64,000 nt of DNA from CAYYAQ01 sp964469555. GTDB taxonomy: Bacteria > Planctomycetota > UBA1135 > UBA2386. The stretch covers positions 1 to 64,000 of the forward strand of contig CAYYAQ010000003.1 in NCBI GenBank assembly GCA_964469555.1, in the 5' to 3' direction. A program made the position numbers and the translations under genes. A model generated the notes under the pieces. The model was given only the letters and a program-made list of their open reading frames with translations, did no database searches and had not been told where the DNA came from. This document shows positions 16,861 through 25,906 of this stretch, piece by piece (the first letter of the stretch is position 1; each line of letters starts with the position of its first letter).

Positions 16861-18750
16861 ATGGTTCGTAAACTCGGTTACGCTTGCCTTGCCGTCGGTC
16901 TCATCGCCTCGTCGTGTGGGCAGGGCCGCCCGCCGTCACGCCCGATGCAGGTTGTCTCGGCGAACTCTGCGTCGGGCGAGCAGCACCTGGGAACCAAGGC
17001 CCATCCGGATAAGTTGTATTTGACCGCGAAGGTCACGGTCTCGTTTTCGGAAGACGTCGATCCGCTGTCGGTCACGGCGGACACGGTGCGGATCGTGAAG
17101 ATGACCCCAACCGGTCCCGAGAAGGTCAAGATGGCCCGCCGCCGCATCGGAACCCGCTCCGTCACATTGGAGCCCGAGTGGCCGCTGTCCGCGGACTTGA
17201 ACGACGGTAGCTTTCAACCCAATCAGTTCTACAAGCTCGGGGTCGCCGGCTTTCCCCTGACGAACACCGTCGAGTCCACGAGCGGCCTGCCGGTGGGGGA
17301 CCAGTTTGTCAGGTACTACCGCACCGTCGACGTGGATGTCACGGACCCCGGGCCGCTGCTCCCCGTCGGGCTGCCGACCGCTCCGTTCGTGCTCACTGTG
17401 CCACAGCTGCGCATGGCCGCGGATATGCGGACCGTTCTCTTGCACTTCTCGCTGCCGGTCGATCCGCGAACGGTCTCGCCGCGTAGCTTCGTGTTCATGC
17501 ACTCGGACGCGATCCGCATCGAGTCGACCCGGGTCCTGAACTCGCGCGGCGCGATCTACGGTCGGTCGGAGTTCCCGAGCAGTACCGTGGAGATCAGGCT
17601 GGCCGAGGGAGTCGAACTCAAGTCGGGTGGGCTGTTCGGCGTCGATCTGAGGCCACGGGGGCGGGAGAGCGACTGGGTTCGGGATTACCGTGGGCGACAC
17701 GTGACCCAGAAGCAGAGCATGGTCTCCGGGTTCATCTCAGGCGGGGCGAAGGTGGAGCTTGTCCGTTTCCACGTCGAGGGAAACGTGCTGAAGCTCAAAG
17801 GCACCACCGCGTCTCTGGAGTTCGAGCGCGTGGGTCAGAAACTCAACTTCGAGGGCCGCGACGACCGCATGCAGGTCCTGGCGCGGCGAGACGTCGGTCG
17901 CGGCACGCTCGGGGCGTTCCACCCCCGGCAGTCGATGACGCTTTCCCCCCGGATCCCTTTTGGCGTCGGCCTCCGCAATATCCGGGTCAGCGGTCCACGG
18001 TTCGAGTTCTCGGACATCTACATTCCCAAGAACGTAACGGTCACGCTGCGGTCATCCCAACCGATCGAGCTGCTGTCGACGGGTCGGATTCAGATCGACG
18101 GCGAGCTGATCCTGGACACCGTCCACGCCGCCGAGAAGGGCGATTTCGAGAGTGGGACCAGTGACGCGTATCTCCGCCGCGTGCTCGAGACGAAGTTCGG
18201 GTGCCGGGTGATGGCAGCCGAGGACATCACGCTCCGGGGCGCGATCCGCCATGGGCGCATGAACGAGGAGGACTACCGTCCTCCGCTGGTCTTGTGGGCC
18301 AAGTCGCTGTCGCTGCGCGGTCCGTTCCCGTCGCGGACCATCCGCGGGGAGGAGCCAGGTCGGATCGTCGGGGGGGCGGTGCAGACCGGTTTCCCGTTGG
18401 CTCTGGACATGCCCCAGGGTTATCCCGAGGGCCATCGGACGACCGCAGAGGCGTGGACTCCCTGGGTTCGACTCCCCGTCGACTTCTCCGGGAGTCACAT
18501 CAGCGCGAGGTACGACGGGATCGAAGGCGACAACCTGGACGTCCTGCTGCAGATCGCCGCCGCGGACTCGATCGATCCGTCGCAACCCTACGACGATCCA
18601 GCTGGATTGTCCGCGCCGCAGAAGCTCCCTCTGAGAGAGCCCATCAAGGTTTCGGGTCGCGTGCACATCCGGTTCAAGTTGCGCGCGAAGGTGATCGGTG
18701 GCCGCACACCGCTGCCCTCCGTCAAGGTGCTCGTCGTACTCGGTGGATAA
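16861..18750 (+). CDS. Ig-like lipoprotein without the glycine-rich region (family member 2)
   Basis: A 629-residue lipoprotein, lipobox LIASSC with C19. ATG 16861 is chosen because it starts a proper lipoprotein signal (MVRKLGYACLAVGLIASSC); the frame extends upstream as junk. An Ig-like domain (about 45-145: LYLTAKVTVSFSEDVDPLSV, SLEPEW-like strands, SFQPNQFYKLGVAGFP) is followed by a second one (about 175-270). The family signature appears at about residues 375-415 (RFEFSDIYIPKNVTV, SSQPIELLSTGRIQIDG). Unlike its relatives it has no Gly-rich block. It shares order and architecture with the gene at 13208 and is probably a diverged duplicate. Prepilin peptidase follows 173 bases downstream. 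Function unknown. Confidence 0.82.
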   Translation: MVRKLGYACLAVGLIASSCGQGRPPSRPMQVVSANSASGEQHLGTKAHPDKLYLTAKVTVSFSEDVDPLSVTADTVRIVKMTPTGPEKVKMARRRIGTRSVTLEPEWPLSADLNDGSFQPNQFYKLGVAGFPLTNTVESTSGLPVGDQFVRYYRTVDVDVTDPGPLLPVGLPTAPFVLTVPQLRMAADMRTVLLHFSLPVDPRTVSPRSFVFMHSDAIRIESTRVLNSRGAIYGRSEFPSSTVEIRLAEGVELKSGGLFGVDLRPRGRESDWVRDYRGRHVTQKQSMVSGFISGGAKVELVRFHVEGNVLKLKGTTASLEFERVGQKLNFEGRDDRMQVLARRDVGRGTLGAFHPRQSMTLSPRIPFGVGLRNIRVSGPRFEFSDIYIPKNVTVTLRSSQPIELLSTGRIQIDGELILDTVHAAEKGDFESGTSDAYLRRVLETKFGCRVMAAEDITLRGAIRHGRMNEEDYRPPLVLWAKSLSLRGPFPSRTIRGEEPGRIVGGAVQTGFPLALDMPQGYPEGHRTTAEAWTPWVRLPVDFSGSHISARYDGIEGDNLDVLLQIAAADSIDPSQPYDDPAGLSAPQKLPLREPIKVSGRVHIRFKLRAKVIGGRTPLPSVKVLVVLGG

Positions 18751-18781
18751 TCCCGCCGCGTCGGGCTAAGATCCGTCTCGT

Positions 18782-18806
18782 CGTGGTGCCGGTCAGCACC
18801 ACGTTT
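18782..18806 (+). terminator. Probable terminator after lipoprotein gene 2
   Basis: A perfect 8-bp stem, CGTGGTGC (18782-18789) and GCACCACG (18796-18803), with a 6-base loop, is followed by TTTCGAATT. The U tract is short. Confidence 0.45.
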
Positions 18807-18923
18807 CGAATTGCGTAGGCGGTGGTCTTTCGAGAGATCTGCAGATCTGGACGAAGGCCCGAGTTTGGTTTTGTCGGGAGGCTCTAGAGCGTCCCAGGTT
18901 GATCGACGCGGTGGTGGGCGAGG

Positions 18924-19889
18924 ATGTTTCAGACGCTGGTCCTAGTGGCGGTTGCACTGCTGGGCGCGTGTGTCGGCTCGTTCCTGAACGTCGTCATCTA
19001 CCGCGTGCCCGCGCGCACCTTCCTCTCCGGTGGAAAGCGGAGCCACTGCCCGAAGTGCGGCGTGCAGATCAAGTGGATCGACAACATCCCGATCGTGAGT
19101 TGGCTGATCCTCCGCGGGAAGGGACGTTGCTGCGGCAATCCGATCAGCCCTCGGTACCCGTTCGTGGAGGCGTTGACCGCCGGGGTGCTTCTCTGGGTGT
19201 TCTACGTGACGGTGGGCCACCGGCTTCCACAGACACTCGAGCTGGGATGGATCTCGCCAGGTTGGGAACACTGGGGCAAGTTCGTGTTCCACGCGTGGTT
19301 CCTCTCGATCCTGATCGCGTGCACGTTCATCGACTTCGATCACCGGATCCTGCCCGACGTGCTCACGAAGCCGACAATGGTAGTCGGCGTTGTCGGGGCC
19401 GTGCTGGTGCCGGGATTCGTAGGGGAGGGGTTTGCGAAGCAGGGCGTGCCCGACGCGTTCGAACGCGTGGCCTACAGCGTCGTGGGTTTGGTCTGCGGAC
19501 TGGCGCTGACCCAGGGCATCCGCGTGGGGGCCTCGAAGGTCTTCCGCCGCGAGGCGATGGGGTTGGGGGACGTCAAGTTCATGGGGGCGATCGGCGTGTT
19601 CGTCGGCTGGGACGGGACGCTGTCGACCTTCTTCATCGGGAGCCTGCTCGGTGCGCTGTACGGCGGCCTGCACCAACTGATCACGAAGGAAGGTCAGATC
19701 TTCTTCGGTCCGTTCCTGGCAGTGGGCGCCGTGATCACTCTCTTCTTCAAACGCGACATCGTCACGTTCGTCACCCAGACGTGGCCGAACTGGCAAGCAG
19801 CCAACGCGGGATCTCCCTGGGTCATGGGGGGCATCGCTCTGGTCGCCGCCGCGCTTCTTTTCTTCATCATTCGACGTGGACGTAGATAG
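18924..19889 (+). CDS. pilD: Prepilin peptidase / leader peptidase, type IV pilin processing
   Basis: A 321-residue polytopic aspartyl protease that cleaves and N-methylates prepilins at the inner membrane. It opens LLGACVGSFLNVVIYRVP, typical of the family, and has the cytoplasmic loop with CPKCG. The two catalytic aspartates are in FIDFDHRILPD and GLGDVKFMG. Seven to eight membrane helices are predicted by eye. In the zinc loop the second Cys pair reads KGRCCGNPIS rather than C-x-x-C-G, so one of the four usual cysteines is displaced or lost. Its substrate is most likely the pilin at 28196. An OmpA lipoprotein gene follows after 21 bases with AAGGAGG as ribosome-binding site. Confidence 0.94.
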   Translation: MFQTLVLVAVALLGACVGSFLNVVIYRVPARTFLSGGKRSHCPKCGVQIKWIDNIPIVSWLILRGKGRCCGNPISPRYPFVEALTAGVLLWVFYVTVGHRLPQTLELGWISPGWEHWGKFVFHAWFLSILIACTFIDFDHRILPDVLTKPTMVVGVVGAVLVPGFVGEGFAKQGVPDAFERVAYSVVGLVCGLALTQGIRVGASKVFRREAMGLGDVKFMGAIGVFVGWDGTLSTFFIGSLLGALYGGLHQLITKEGQIFFGPFLAVGAVITLFFKRDIVTFVTQTWPNWQAANAGSPWVMGGIALVAAALLFFIIRRGRR

Positions 19890-19910
19890 ACACACCTCAA
19901 GGAGGAAAAC

Positions 19911-20576
19911 ATGAAATCGATTTGGATTCGAACCGCCGTGGTTCTCGCGGGCCTCACCCTGTTGCCGAGTTGCACCGCCAAGTATCAGCAGATGCTCCAG
20001 GAGAAGGACGACAAGATCAGGGACCTCTACACGCAGGTCGCGGAGCTCACCGCCACGAACCAGGATCTCGACTCGCGGGAGCGCGGCGCGCGCGCGCGGG
20101 TTCAGACCCTCGAGGAAAGGCTGGCCGCCCGAGTGGAGAACGGCCCGTCCGATCTCGACAAGCTCAGGAGCGAACTGCCGGGTGTCGACGTCCGGGTCTC
20201 TGGAAACCGACTCACCCTCGGCATCAACAACACGGTGACGTTCGGCTCTGGGAGCTCGTCACTCAAGACGACCGCTGGCAGCGTCCTCAAGGACGTCGCC
20301 CGCGTGCTCCAGCGCGACTTCCCGGGTCGTCGGATCATCATCGAGGGCCACACGGACGTGGATCCGATCCGCAAGACGAAGAACAAGTTCCGCAACAACC
20401 GGCATCTGTCACTCGAGCGCGCGGACGCGGTGGCCAACTACCTGATTGGACGCTGCGGGGTCCGCGATTCCAATGTCGTCGTGGCGGGGTACGGACAGTT
20501 CCAGCCCCTGAGCAGCGGCAAGTCGGCGAAGGCGCGGAACCGCCGGGTCGAGATCGTCGTCGCGGAATCGCTCTGA
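19911..20576 (+). CDS. OmpA-family peptidoglycan-binding lipoprotein
   Basis: A 221-residue outer-membrane lipoprotein, lipobox LLPSC with C21. A coiled coil at about residues 25-75 (YQQMLQEKDDKIRDLYTQV) resembles the Lpp-like trimer stalk. The C-terminal OmpA domain (about 100-220) binds peptidoglycan: VTFGSGSSSLKTTAG, IIIEGHTDVDPI, LSLERADAVANYLI, VVAGYGQFQP and ARNRRVEIVV. It anchors the outer membrane to the wall. It is preceded by an ideal AAGGAGG at 19899-19905 and may be co-transcribed with pilD. It is similar to Pal but lacks Tol genes nearby. Confidence 0.9.
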   Translation: MKSIWIRTAVVLAGLTLLPSCTAKYQQMLQEKDDKIRDLYTQVAELTATNQDLDSRERGARARVQTLEERLAARVENGPSDLDKLRSELPGVDVRVSGNRLTLGINNTVTFGSGSSSLKTTAGSVLKDVARVLQRDFPGRRIIIEGHTDVDPIRKTKNKFRNNRHLSLERADAVANYLIGRCGVRDSNVVVAGYGQFQPLSSGKSAKARNRRVEIVVAESL

Positions 20577-20665
20577 GAGCCTCTCTCCCCGATCCGAGCG
20601 AGCCTCGGAGCCGGGGGTTGGTCATGCGTCGGCGGTCGAATAGACCGCTCGGTGGGTGACTCGTG

Positions 20666-20700
20666 CCCCCTCGGCGGCGATGCCGTCGCCGACGAGGGGG
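20666..20700. terminator. Long GC-rich hairpin between the OmpA gene and the EF-G paralogue
   Basis: CCCCCTCG (20666-20673) pairs perfectly with CGAGGGGG (20693-20700). An inner GGCGA/TCGCC stem extends it. There is no T tract directly after it. It may end the pilD-ompA transcript. Confidence 0.45.
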
Positions 20701-20714
20701 AAGCCAGGGGATTG

Positions 20715-20742
20715 TTGGAGTGGGAACCAGTCTTCCTATAAA
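20715..20742 (+). promoter_or_regulatory. Candidate sigma-70 promoter for the EF-G paralogue
   Basis: TTGGAG (20715-20720), 16-base spacer, TATAAA (20737-20742), placed just after the hairpin and 85 bases before the start codon. Confidence 0.4.
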
Positions 20743-20826
20743 CTCCGAGACGCAATCTTGCCTGCTCGGGTGGCTGAGCCCCTCTCAACCATGTGGCCAC
20801 CGTAACCCCTCCCATTGGATAGCCTT

Positions 20827-22851
20827 ATGTCTCACCATGTCAGCGATCTTCGAAACGTAGCGCTGTTCGGCCACGGTGGTAGCGGCAAGACCGCACTGAT
20901 CGACGCTCTCGCCCTGACAACCAAGGTGAGCAACCGCCACGGCGACTCCGCCGACGGCACGAGCATCAGCGACACCGAGCCGGAGGAGAAGGACAAGAAG
21001 CAAACCCTGATGTCACACCTCTTCGCGTTCCCGGTCGAGGGCGTGACGGTGAATCTGATCGACACTCCGGGTCACGCGGACTTCATGGCCGACGCGATTT
21101 CCTCGCTTCACGTCGTGGAGACCGGCATTCTCTGTGTCAGCGCCAACGGTGGCGTCTCGTTCCACGCCCGGGCGCTCTGGAAGGCTGCCGGGGAGGCGAA
21201 CCTCGGGCGCGCCGTCGTCGTCACACATCCCGACGGGGAGAACGCGGACTTCGAGAAGATCCTCGCCGAGTTGCAGGAAGTGTTGGGCAACGTCGTCGTG
21301 CCGATGACCTACCCGGACCAGGCGGGACTGGACTTCAGCGAGATCTACGACGTCCTCAGCGGGGATGGGCCGGAAGCCGCGACATACAAAGAGCAGTTGG
21401 AAGAGCGTGTCGCGGAGTCGGACGACGCGCTCCTGGAAGCGTACTTCGAGAGCGGCGAGCTGACCCAAGCGCAGATGGCCGAGAACTTCCCGAAGGCGAT
21501 CGCCAAGGGAACGCTGGTCCCGCTGTTCACGGTTTGCCCACCAAAGACCAAGGGCCTCAACAAACTGCTCCACCTGATGAAGGAGGACCTGCCGTCGCCG
21601 GTCTCCTACGGACCACGAGGCGCGGCGAAGCCCGAGACCGAGGAATACGGCGAGCTGGTCGAACCCGACGAGTCCGGTCCGTTCTTGGGTCAGGCATTCA
21701 AGGTCGTCGTCGACAAGCACGTCGGCAAGATCGTGTTCATGCGCTGCTTCCGCGGGAAGCTCAACGCGGAGGAAGGGTTCCTCAACGTGAAGACCGGCAA
21801 GCACGAAAGGGTCGGTGGCTTGCTCGGCTTGAAGGGCGAGAAGACCGAGTCGGTGACCGAAGTCGTCGCCGGAGATATTTTCGCAGTCACGAAGCTCGAT
21901 AGCCTCGGACTCTGGGACACGGTGACGGCGGATAGCGCACCGCTCCAGATGCCGTTGCCCCAGTACCCGGCATCTACGTTCTCCTACGCGGTCACGCCGG
22001 CGTCCCGAGGTGACGAGCAGAAGATCTCGGATGCGCTCGAAAGGCTGTCCACCGAGGACCCGACCTTCCAGACCCAACGCCACCTGGAGACCGCCGAGCT
22101 GCTGGTGTCCGGGCTGAGCCCGCTGCACCTCGATCTCCAGCTCGCCCGCCTGTTGCGACGCTTCGGCGTCGGGACCGTGAGCGCGATGCCGAAGATTCCG
22201 TATCGGGAGACGATCACCGGCAAGGCCGACGGTCATCATCGGCACAAGAAGCAGTCTGGCGGTCGCGGCCAGTTCGCCGAGGTCTACATGCGCGTTGCCG
22301 CCTGCGAGCGCGGCTCGGGTTTCGAGTTCATCGACTCGGTCGTCGGTGGTTCCATCCCGCGAAACTTCATCCCCGAGATCCAGAAAGGCGTCAGACGCTT
22401 CCTGGAGAAGGGCGGGATCGCCGGATTCCCCGTGGTCGACGTCAGCGCCGAGCTGTACGACGGCAAGTTCCACGCGGTGGACTCGGACCAGCTGTCCTTC
22501 CAACTCGCAGGCGAGCGTGGCTTCCTCGACGGCTTCCAGAAGGCCAAGCCGGTCTTGCTCGAGCCGATCATGGACGTCGTGATCACGGTTCCGGATCGAT
22601 TCACCGGTGACGTCGCCGGCAACCTCTCGAGTCAGCGCGGTCGTCTGTCCGGCATGGAGTCCAAGGACGGGCTCCAGCACATCTCCGCGCAGGTGCCACT
22701 GAAGGAGATGCAGGATTATTCGACACAGCTGCGTTCGATCACCGCCGGTGAGGGAACGTTCCACATGGAGATGTCGCACTATGAGCCAGTGCCGGGCAAC
22801 CTGCAGTCGGAGATCGTGAAGGCCTTCCAGAAGGCGCAAGAGAGCTCCTAG
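20827..22851 (+). CDS. Elongation factor G-like GTPase (EF-G paralogue) with a degenerate G4 motif
   Basis: A 674-residue EF-G-type protein. It has G1 GHGGSGKTALIDAL, G3 DTPGHADF, domain II (LGQAFKVVVDKHVGKIVFMR), domain III, domain IV with HHRHKKQSGGRGQFAEVY and a full domain V (LLEPIMDVVITVPDRFTGDV). This resembles the planctomycete/actinobacterial FusA2-type factors rather than canonical FusA. The guanine-specificity motif NKxD is replaced by T133-H-P-D136 inside VVVTHPDGENADF, where relatives read NKxD before the ADF. GTP specificity or binding may be altered. Start ATG 20827 lacks a strong Shine-Dalgarno. It is followed by a strong terminator, so it forms a single-gene unit. Confidence 0.9.
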   Translation: MSHHVSDLRNVALFGHGGSGKTALIDALALTTKVSNRHGDSADGTSISDTEPEEKDKKQTLMSHLFAFPVEGVTVNLIDTPGHADFMADAISSLHVVETGILCVSANGGVSFHARALWKAAGEANLGRAVVVTHPDGENADFEKILAELQEVLGNVVVPMTYPDQAGLDFSEIYDVLSGDGPEAATYKEQLEERVAESDDALLEAYFESGELTQAQMAENFPKAIAKGTLVPLFTVCPPKTKGLNKLLHLMKEDLPSPVSYGPRGAAKPETEEYGELVEPDESGPFLGQAFKVVVDKHVGKIVFMRCFRGKLNAEEGFLNVKTGKHERVGGLLGLKGEKTESVTEVVAGDIFAVTKLDSLGLWDTVTADSAPLQMPLPQYPASTFSYAVTPASRGDEQKISDALERLSTEDPTFQTQRHLETAELLVSGLSPLHLDLQLARLLRRFGVGTVSAMPKIPYRETITGKADGHHRHKKQSGGRGQFAEVYMRVAACERGSGFEFIDSVVGGSIPRNFIPEIQKGVRRFLEKGGIAGFPVVDVSAELYDGKFHAVDSDQLSFQLAGERGFLDGFQKAKPVLLEPIMDVVITVPDRFTGDVAGNLSSQRGRLSGMESKDGLQHISAQVPLKEMQDYSTQLRSITAGEGTFHMEMSHYEPVPGNLQSEIVKAFQKAQESS

Positions 22852-22904
22852 TCGGGGCTGATTCCCCGGCCCCAACGCTGTTTCCTCGCAAGGTCACGGC
22901 TCAA

Positions 22905-22933
22905 AAAGCTCGCGAGCCGCGCTCGCGGGCTTT
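22905..22933 (+). terminator. Strong terminator after the EF-G paralogue
   Basis: A 13-bp stem, AAAGCTCGCGAGC (22905-22917) and GCTCGCGGGCTTT (22921-22933), paired throughout with one G-U, has a 3-base loop and leads into TTTCTCGCTT. The A-rich 5' side would also support termination from the other strand. Confidence 0.75.
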
Positions 22934-23079
22934 CTCGCTTCGTGGGAACCCGGTGCCTCGGCACCAAATCCCCCGGGGTGCTCAATCTCGCCGGTCGTGC
23001 TGGTCGATAGCCCGGGTGCGTACACCCCCGTCGTTGGGGGTAGCTGGCCCGGAATCGACGAACGAGAGGAAGCACCTAC

Positions 23080-24180
23080 ATGGTTTCGATGGAAGAGTTG
23101 CTGACCATCATGGTCCAGCGAGGTGGGTCGGATCTTCATATCTCCGCGGGCTCTCCGCCAAAGATCCGCATCGACGGGAAGTTGTACGACACGGAGCACG
23201 ACGTGCTCCGACCCGAGGTCACCAAGAAACTCATCTACTCGGTTCTCACCGCGGACCAGAACGCGAAGTTCGAGAAGATCAAGGAACTGGACTTCTCCTT
23301 CGGCGTCGCGAACCTCGGCAGGTTCCGGACGAACGCGTTCGTGCAGCGCGGCACGGTCGCGGCCGTGCTTCGCGTGATCCCGTTCGAAGTGCACGGCTTC
23401 GCCGAACTGGGACTGCCCGTCGATGTCTGCGAGTCGATTTGCGAGCTTCGCAAGGGGCTCGTGCTGTGCACTGGCTCCACCGGGTCCGGCAAGTCCACGA
23501 CGCTCGCCTCGCTGGTCGACTGCATCAACGAGAAGCGCCAAGGCCACATTGTCACGATCGAAGATCCGATCGAGTTCCTGCACAAGAACAAGAACTGTCT
23601 CGTCAACCAGCGCGAAGTCGGTGCGGATACCGCGGGCTTTTCCGGCGCGTTGCGGTCCGTGTTGCGGCAGGACCCCGACGTAGTGCTCGTCGGTGAGATG
23701 CGCGATCTCGAGACGATCGAGGCGGCGCTCACGCTCGCCGAGACGGGCCATCTCACGTTTGCAACCCTGCACACCTCGGATACTGCTCAGACGATCAACC
23801 GGATCGTCGACGTGTTCCCGTCGCACCAGCAGCAGCAGATCCGCACGATGCTCTCGTTCACACTGCAAGCCGTGCTGTGCCAACAACTCCTGCCGCTGAG
23901 TCAGGGGAAGGGCCGCGGTCTCGCGGCGGAAGTGATGCTCTCGACGCCGGCGATTCGCGCACTTGTCCGCGACAACAAGACGCACCAGATCGCTTCCATC
24001 ATCCAGACGAGTGGTAGCACGGGGATGCGCACGATGAACCAGTCGGTCTACGACCTCTACCGCGCCGGCTCGATCTCGTTCGACGATGCGCTGACGAACT
24101 GCACTGACCAGGCAGAGTTCCACAGACTCCTTCAACGGACAGGCGCGACCAGCGGGGCGGGAGCAGGCAGGCGTAGATGA
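23080..24180 (+). CDS. pilT: Type IV pilus retraction ATPase PilT
   Basis: A 366-residue PilT, the hexameric motor that depolymerises the pilus for twitching or DNA uptake. It has the N-terminal MEELLTIMVQRGGSDLHIS, Walker A CTGSTGSGKSTT, Asp box IVTIEDPIEFLHKNK, Walker B VVLVGEMRD, His box ETGHLTFATLHT and the C-terminal AIRALVRDNKTHQI, IQTSGSTGMRTMNQSV. The AIRNLIRE motif that controls retraction reads AIRALVRD. GAGAGGA lies 9 bases upstream of ATG 23080. It overlaps pilB by 4 bases (ATGA), and pilC follows, giving a compact pilT-pilB-pilC operon. A Gly/Ala-rich tail ends in RRR. Confidence 0.95.
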   Translation: MVSMEELLTIMVQRGGSDLHISAGSPPKIRIDGKLYDTEHDVLRPEVTKKLIYSVLTADQNAKFEKIKELDFSFGVANLGRFRTNAFVQRGTVAAVLRVIPFEVHGFAELGLPVDVCESICELRKGLVLCTGSTGSGKSTTLASLVDCINEKRQGHIVTIEDPIEFLHKNKNCLVNQREVGADTAGFSGALRSVLRQDPDVVLVGEMRDLETIEAALTLAETGHLTFATLHTSDTAQTINRIVDVFPSHQQQQIRTMLSFTLQAVLCQQLLPLSQGKGRGLAAEVMLSTPAIRALVRDNKTHQIASIIQTSGSTGMRTMNQSVYDLYRAGSISFDDALTNCTDQAEFHRLLQRTGATSGAGAGRRR

Positions 24181-25886
24181 TCCAGTTCGCCAAGAAAGTC
24201 TGCCGCATTCTCGTCAAGGACGGGAAGCTCGACAAGGATCAGACCGCTTCGCTGCTCGAGCAGGCGCTGAAGTCCAAGCAGTCTCTCACCGAACTGCTCA
24301 TCAAGAAGGACGTGCTCTCCGAGGGAGAGTTGCTCGCGAGCATGAGCAGGGCGGCGAACTTTCCTCCGATCGATCTCTCCAAGCTGAGTGTCAATCGCGA
24401 GATCCTGGATGGGATCACGGTCGAGGTCGCGATGGACTACCTCATCTACCCGATCGAGCGCATCGGCAACATCTTGACGATCGCGATCGCGGATCCTTTC
24501 GACGTGCTGAAGCTCGACGACATTCGCATCATTACGCAGTGCCAGCTGAGGCCCGTGATCAGCACCGTCGAATCGATCACTCAAGCGATCGAGGCCGGCT
24601 ACAAGTCCGAAGAGGCGTCGGTTGGGGACATCCTCGATTCGTTCGAGGACTCGGACGTTGAACTCGCCGAGGTCGAAGACGACAGCGACGGCATGGACCT
24701 GACGGCCATCAACGACGAGGCATCGCCGGTCGTCAAGATGGTCAACAAGCTCATCGTCGACGCGGTTCAGGGAGGCGTGAGCGATATCCACATCGAGCCG
24801 TTCGAAAAGAGGGTGGTCGTCCGCTACCGCAAGGACGGTCGGATGATCGAGGTGATGCAACTGCCGAAGCGCATGCAGAACAACATCTCCTCGCGCCTCA
24901 AGATCATGTCGAAGCTCGACATCGCCGAGAAGCACCGTCCGCAAGACGGCAAGTTCCAGATGAAGTTGGGCAACAAGGCGATCGACTTCCGCGTCTCGAT
25001 CCTCCCGGTCGTCTGGGGCGAGAAGACCGTGCTTCGTATTCTCGATTCGTCAAACCTCGCCGCCGATCTCACGACGCTCGGTTTCGAGGAGAAGTGCATG
25101 GAGGACTTTCTCTGGGCGTGTAGTGCGCCGTACGGGATGATCCTCGTCACAGGTCCGACGGGCTCCGGCAAGTCGACGACTCTCTACTCGGGTGTGCGCC
25201 ACATCGCTAATCCGGAGATCAACCTCGTGACGGTTGAGGATCCGGTGGAGTACACCCTCGACGGCATCAACCAGGTGCCGGTGAATCCGAAGCGGGGGAT
25301 GACGTTCGCGGGCGCTCTTCGGTCCATTCTGCGTCAGGACCCCGACGTCGTCCTTCTCGGCGAGATTCGCGACAAGGAGACACTCGAGATCGCGGTGAAG
25401 GCTGCCCTCACGGGACATCTCGTGCTGAGCACGCTTCACACGAACGACGCGCCGTCCACGATTACACGCATGGTCGACATGGGCATGGACCCCTTCATGG
25501 TCGCGAGCTCGACGCTCGTGATCTGTGCCCAACGACTGGGGCGCGTGTTGTGCACGCACTGCAAGAAAGAGACAGAACTCTCGAAGGAGGCACTCCTCGG
25601 AGTTGGTTTCACGGAAGAGCAGATGGCGGAAGAGGACTTCGGTGTGTACCAGCCCGTCGGATGCGGGCGTTGCACGAGCGGCTACAAGGGCCGGTTCGCC
25701 ATCACGGAGACGATGCGCATGTCGGAGGGGATTCGCCGCATGGTGGTCGAGCGGGCACACATCCAAGACATCAAGAGTCTGGCCCTCAGCGAAGGGATGG
25801 TCACGCTCCGCAAGGCCGGGATGGCGAATGCGGGAAGAGGGAGGACGAGCGTCGAGGAAGTGATGCGCGTCACCATGGAAGATTGA
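24177..25886 (+). CDS. pilB: Type IV pilus assembly ATPase PilB
   Basis: A 569-residue extension ATPase that powers pilin polymerisation. The N-terminal MshEN-type domain (about 1-150) has the repeated LLKKDVLSEGELL pattern, a class that binds cyclic di-GMP in some members. The motor core follows: SDIHIEPFEKRVVVRYRKDG, Walker A VTGPTGSGKSTTLYS, VTVEDPVEYTLDGINQ, Walker B VVLLGEIRDKET and TGHLVLSTLHTNDA. The zinc knuckle is CTHC at the start and GCGRCTSGYKGR later. An acidic linker (about 155-180) separates the domains. It starts inside the pilT stop and lies 20 bases before pilC. Confidence 0.95.
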   Translation: MIQFAKKVCRILVKDGKLDKDQTASLLEQALKSKQSLTELLIKKDVLSEGELLASMSRAANFPPIDLSKLSVNREILDGITVEVAMDYLIYPIERIGNILTIAIADPFDVLKLDDIRIITQCQLRPVISTVESITQAIEAGYKSEEASVGDILDSFEDSDVELAEVEDDSDGMDLTAINDEASPVVKMVNKLIVDAVQGGVSDIHIEPFEKRVVVRYRKDGRMIEVMQLPKRMQNNISSRLKIMSKLDIAEKHRPQDGKFQMKLGNKAIDFRVSILPVVWGEKTVLRILDSSNLAADLTTLGFEEKCMEDFLWACSAPYGMILVTGPTGSGKSTTLYSGVRHIANPEINLVTVEDPVEYTLDGINQVPVNPKRGMTFAGALRSILRQDPDVVLLGEIRDKETLEIAVKAALTGHLVLSTLHTNDAPSTITRMVDMGMDPFMVASSTLVICAQRLGRVLCTHCKKETELSKEALLGVGFTEEQMAEEDFGVYQPVGCGRCTSGYKGRFAITETMRMSEGIRRMVVERAHIQDIKSLALSEGMVTLRKAGMANAGRGRTSVEEVMRVTMED

Positions 25887-25906
25887 GACGAAGGGGTAAG
25901 CACTAG

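Noticed and set aside
21013..22875. 620-residue minus-strand open frame opposite the EF-G paralogue
   Set aside because: It lies wholly antisense to a clear gene and lacks any recognisable domain.
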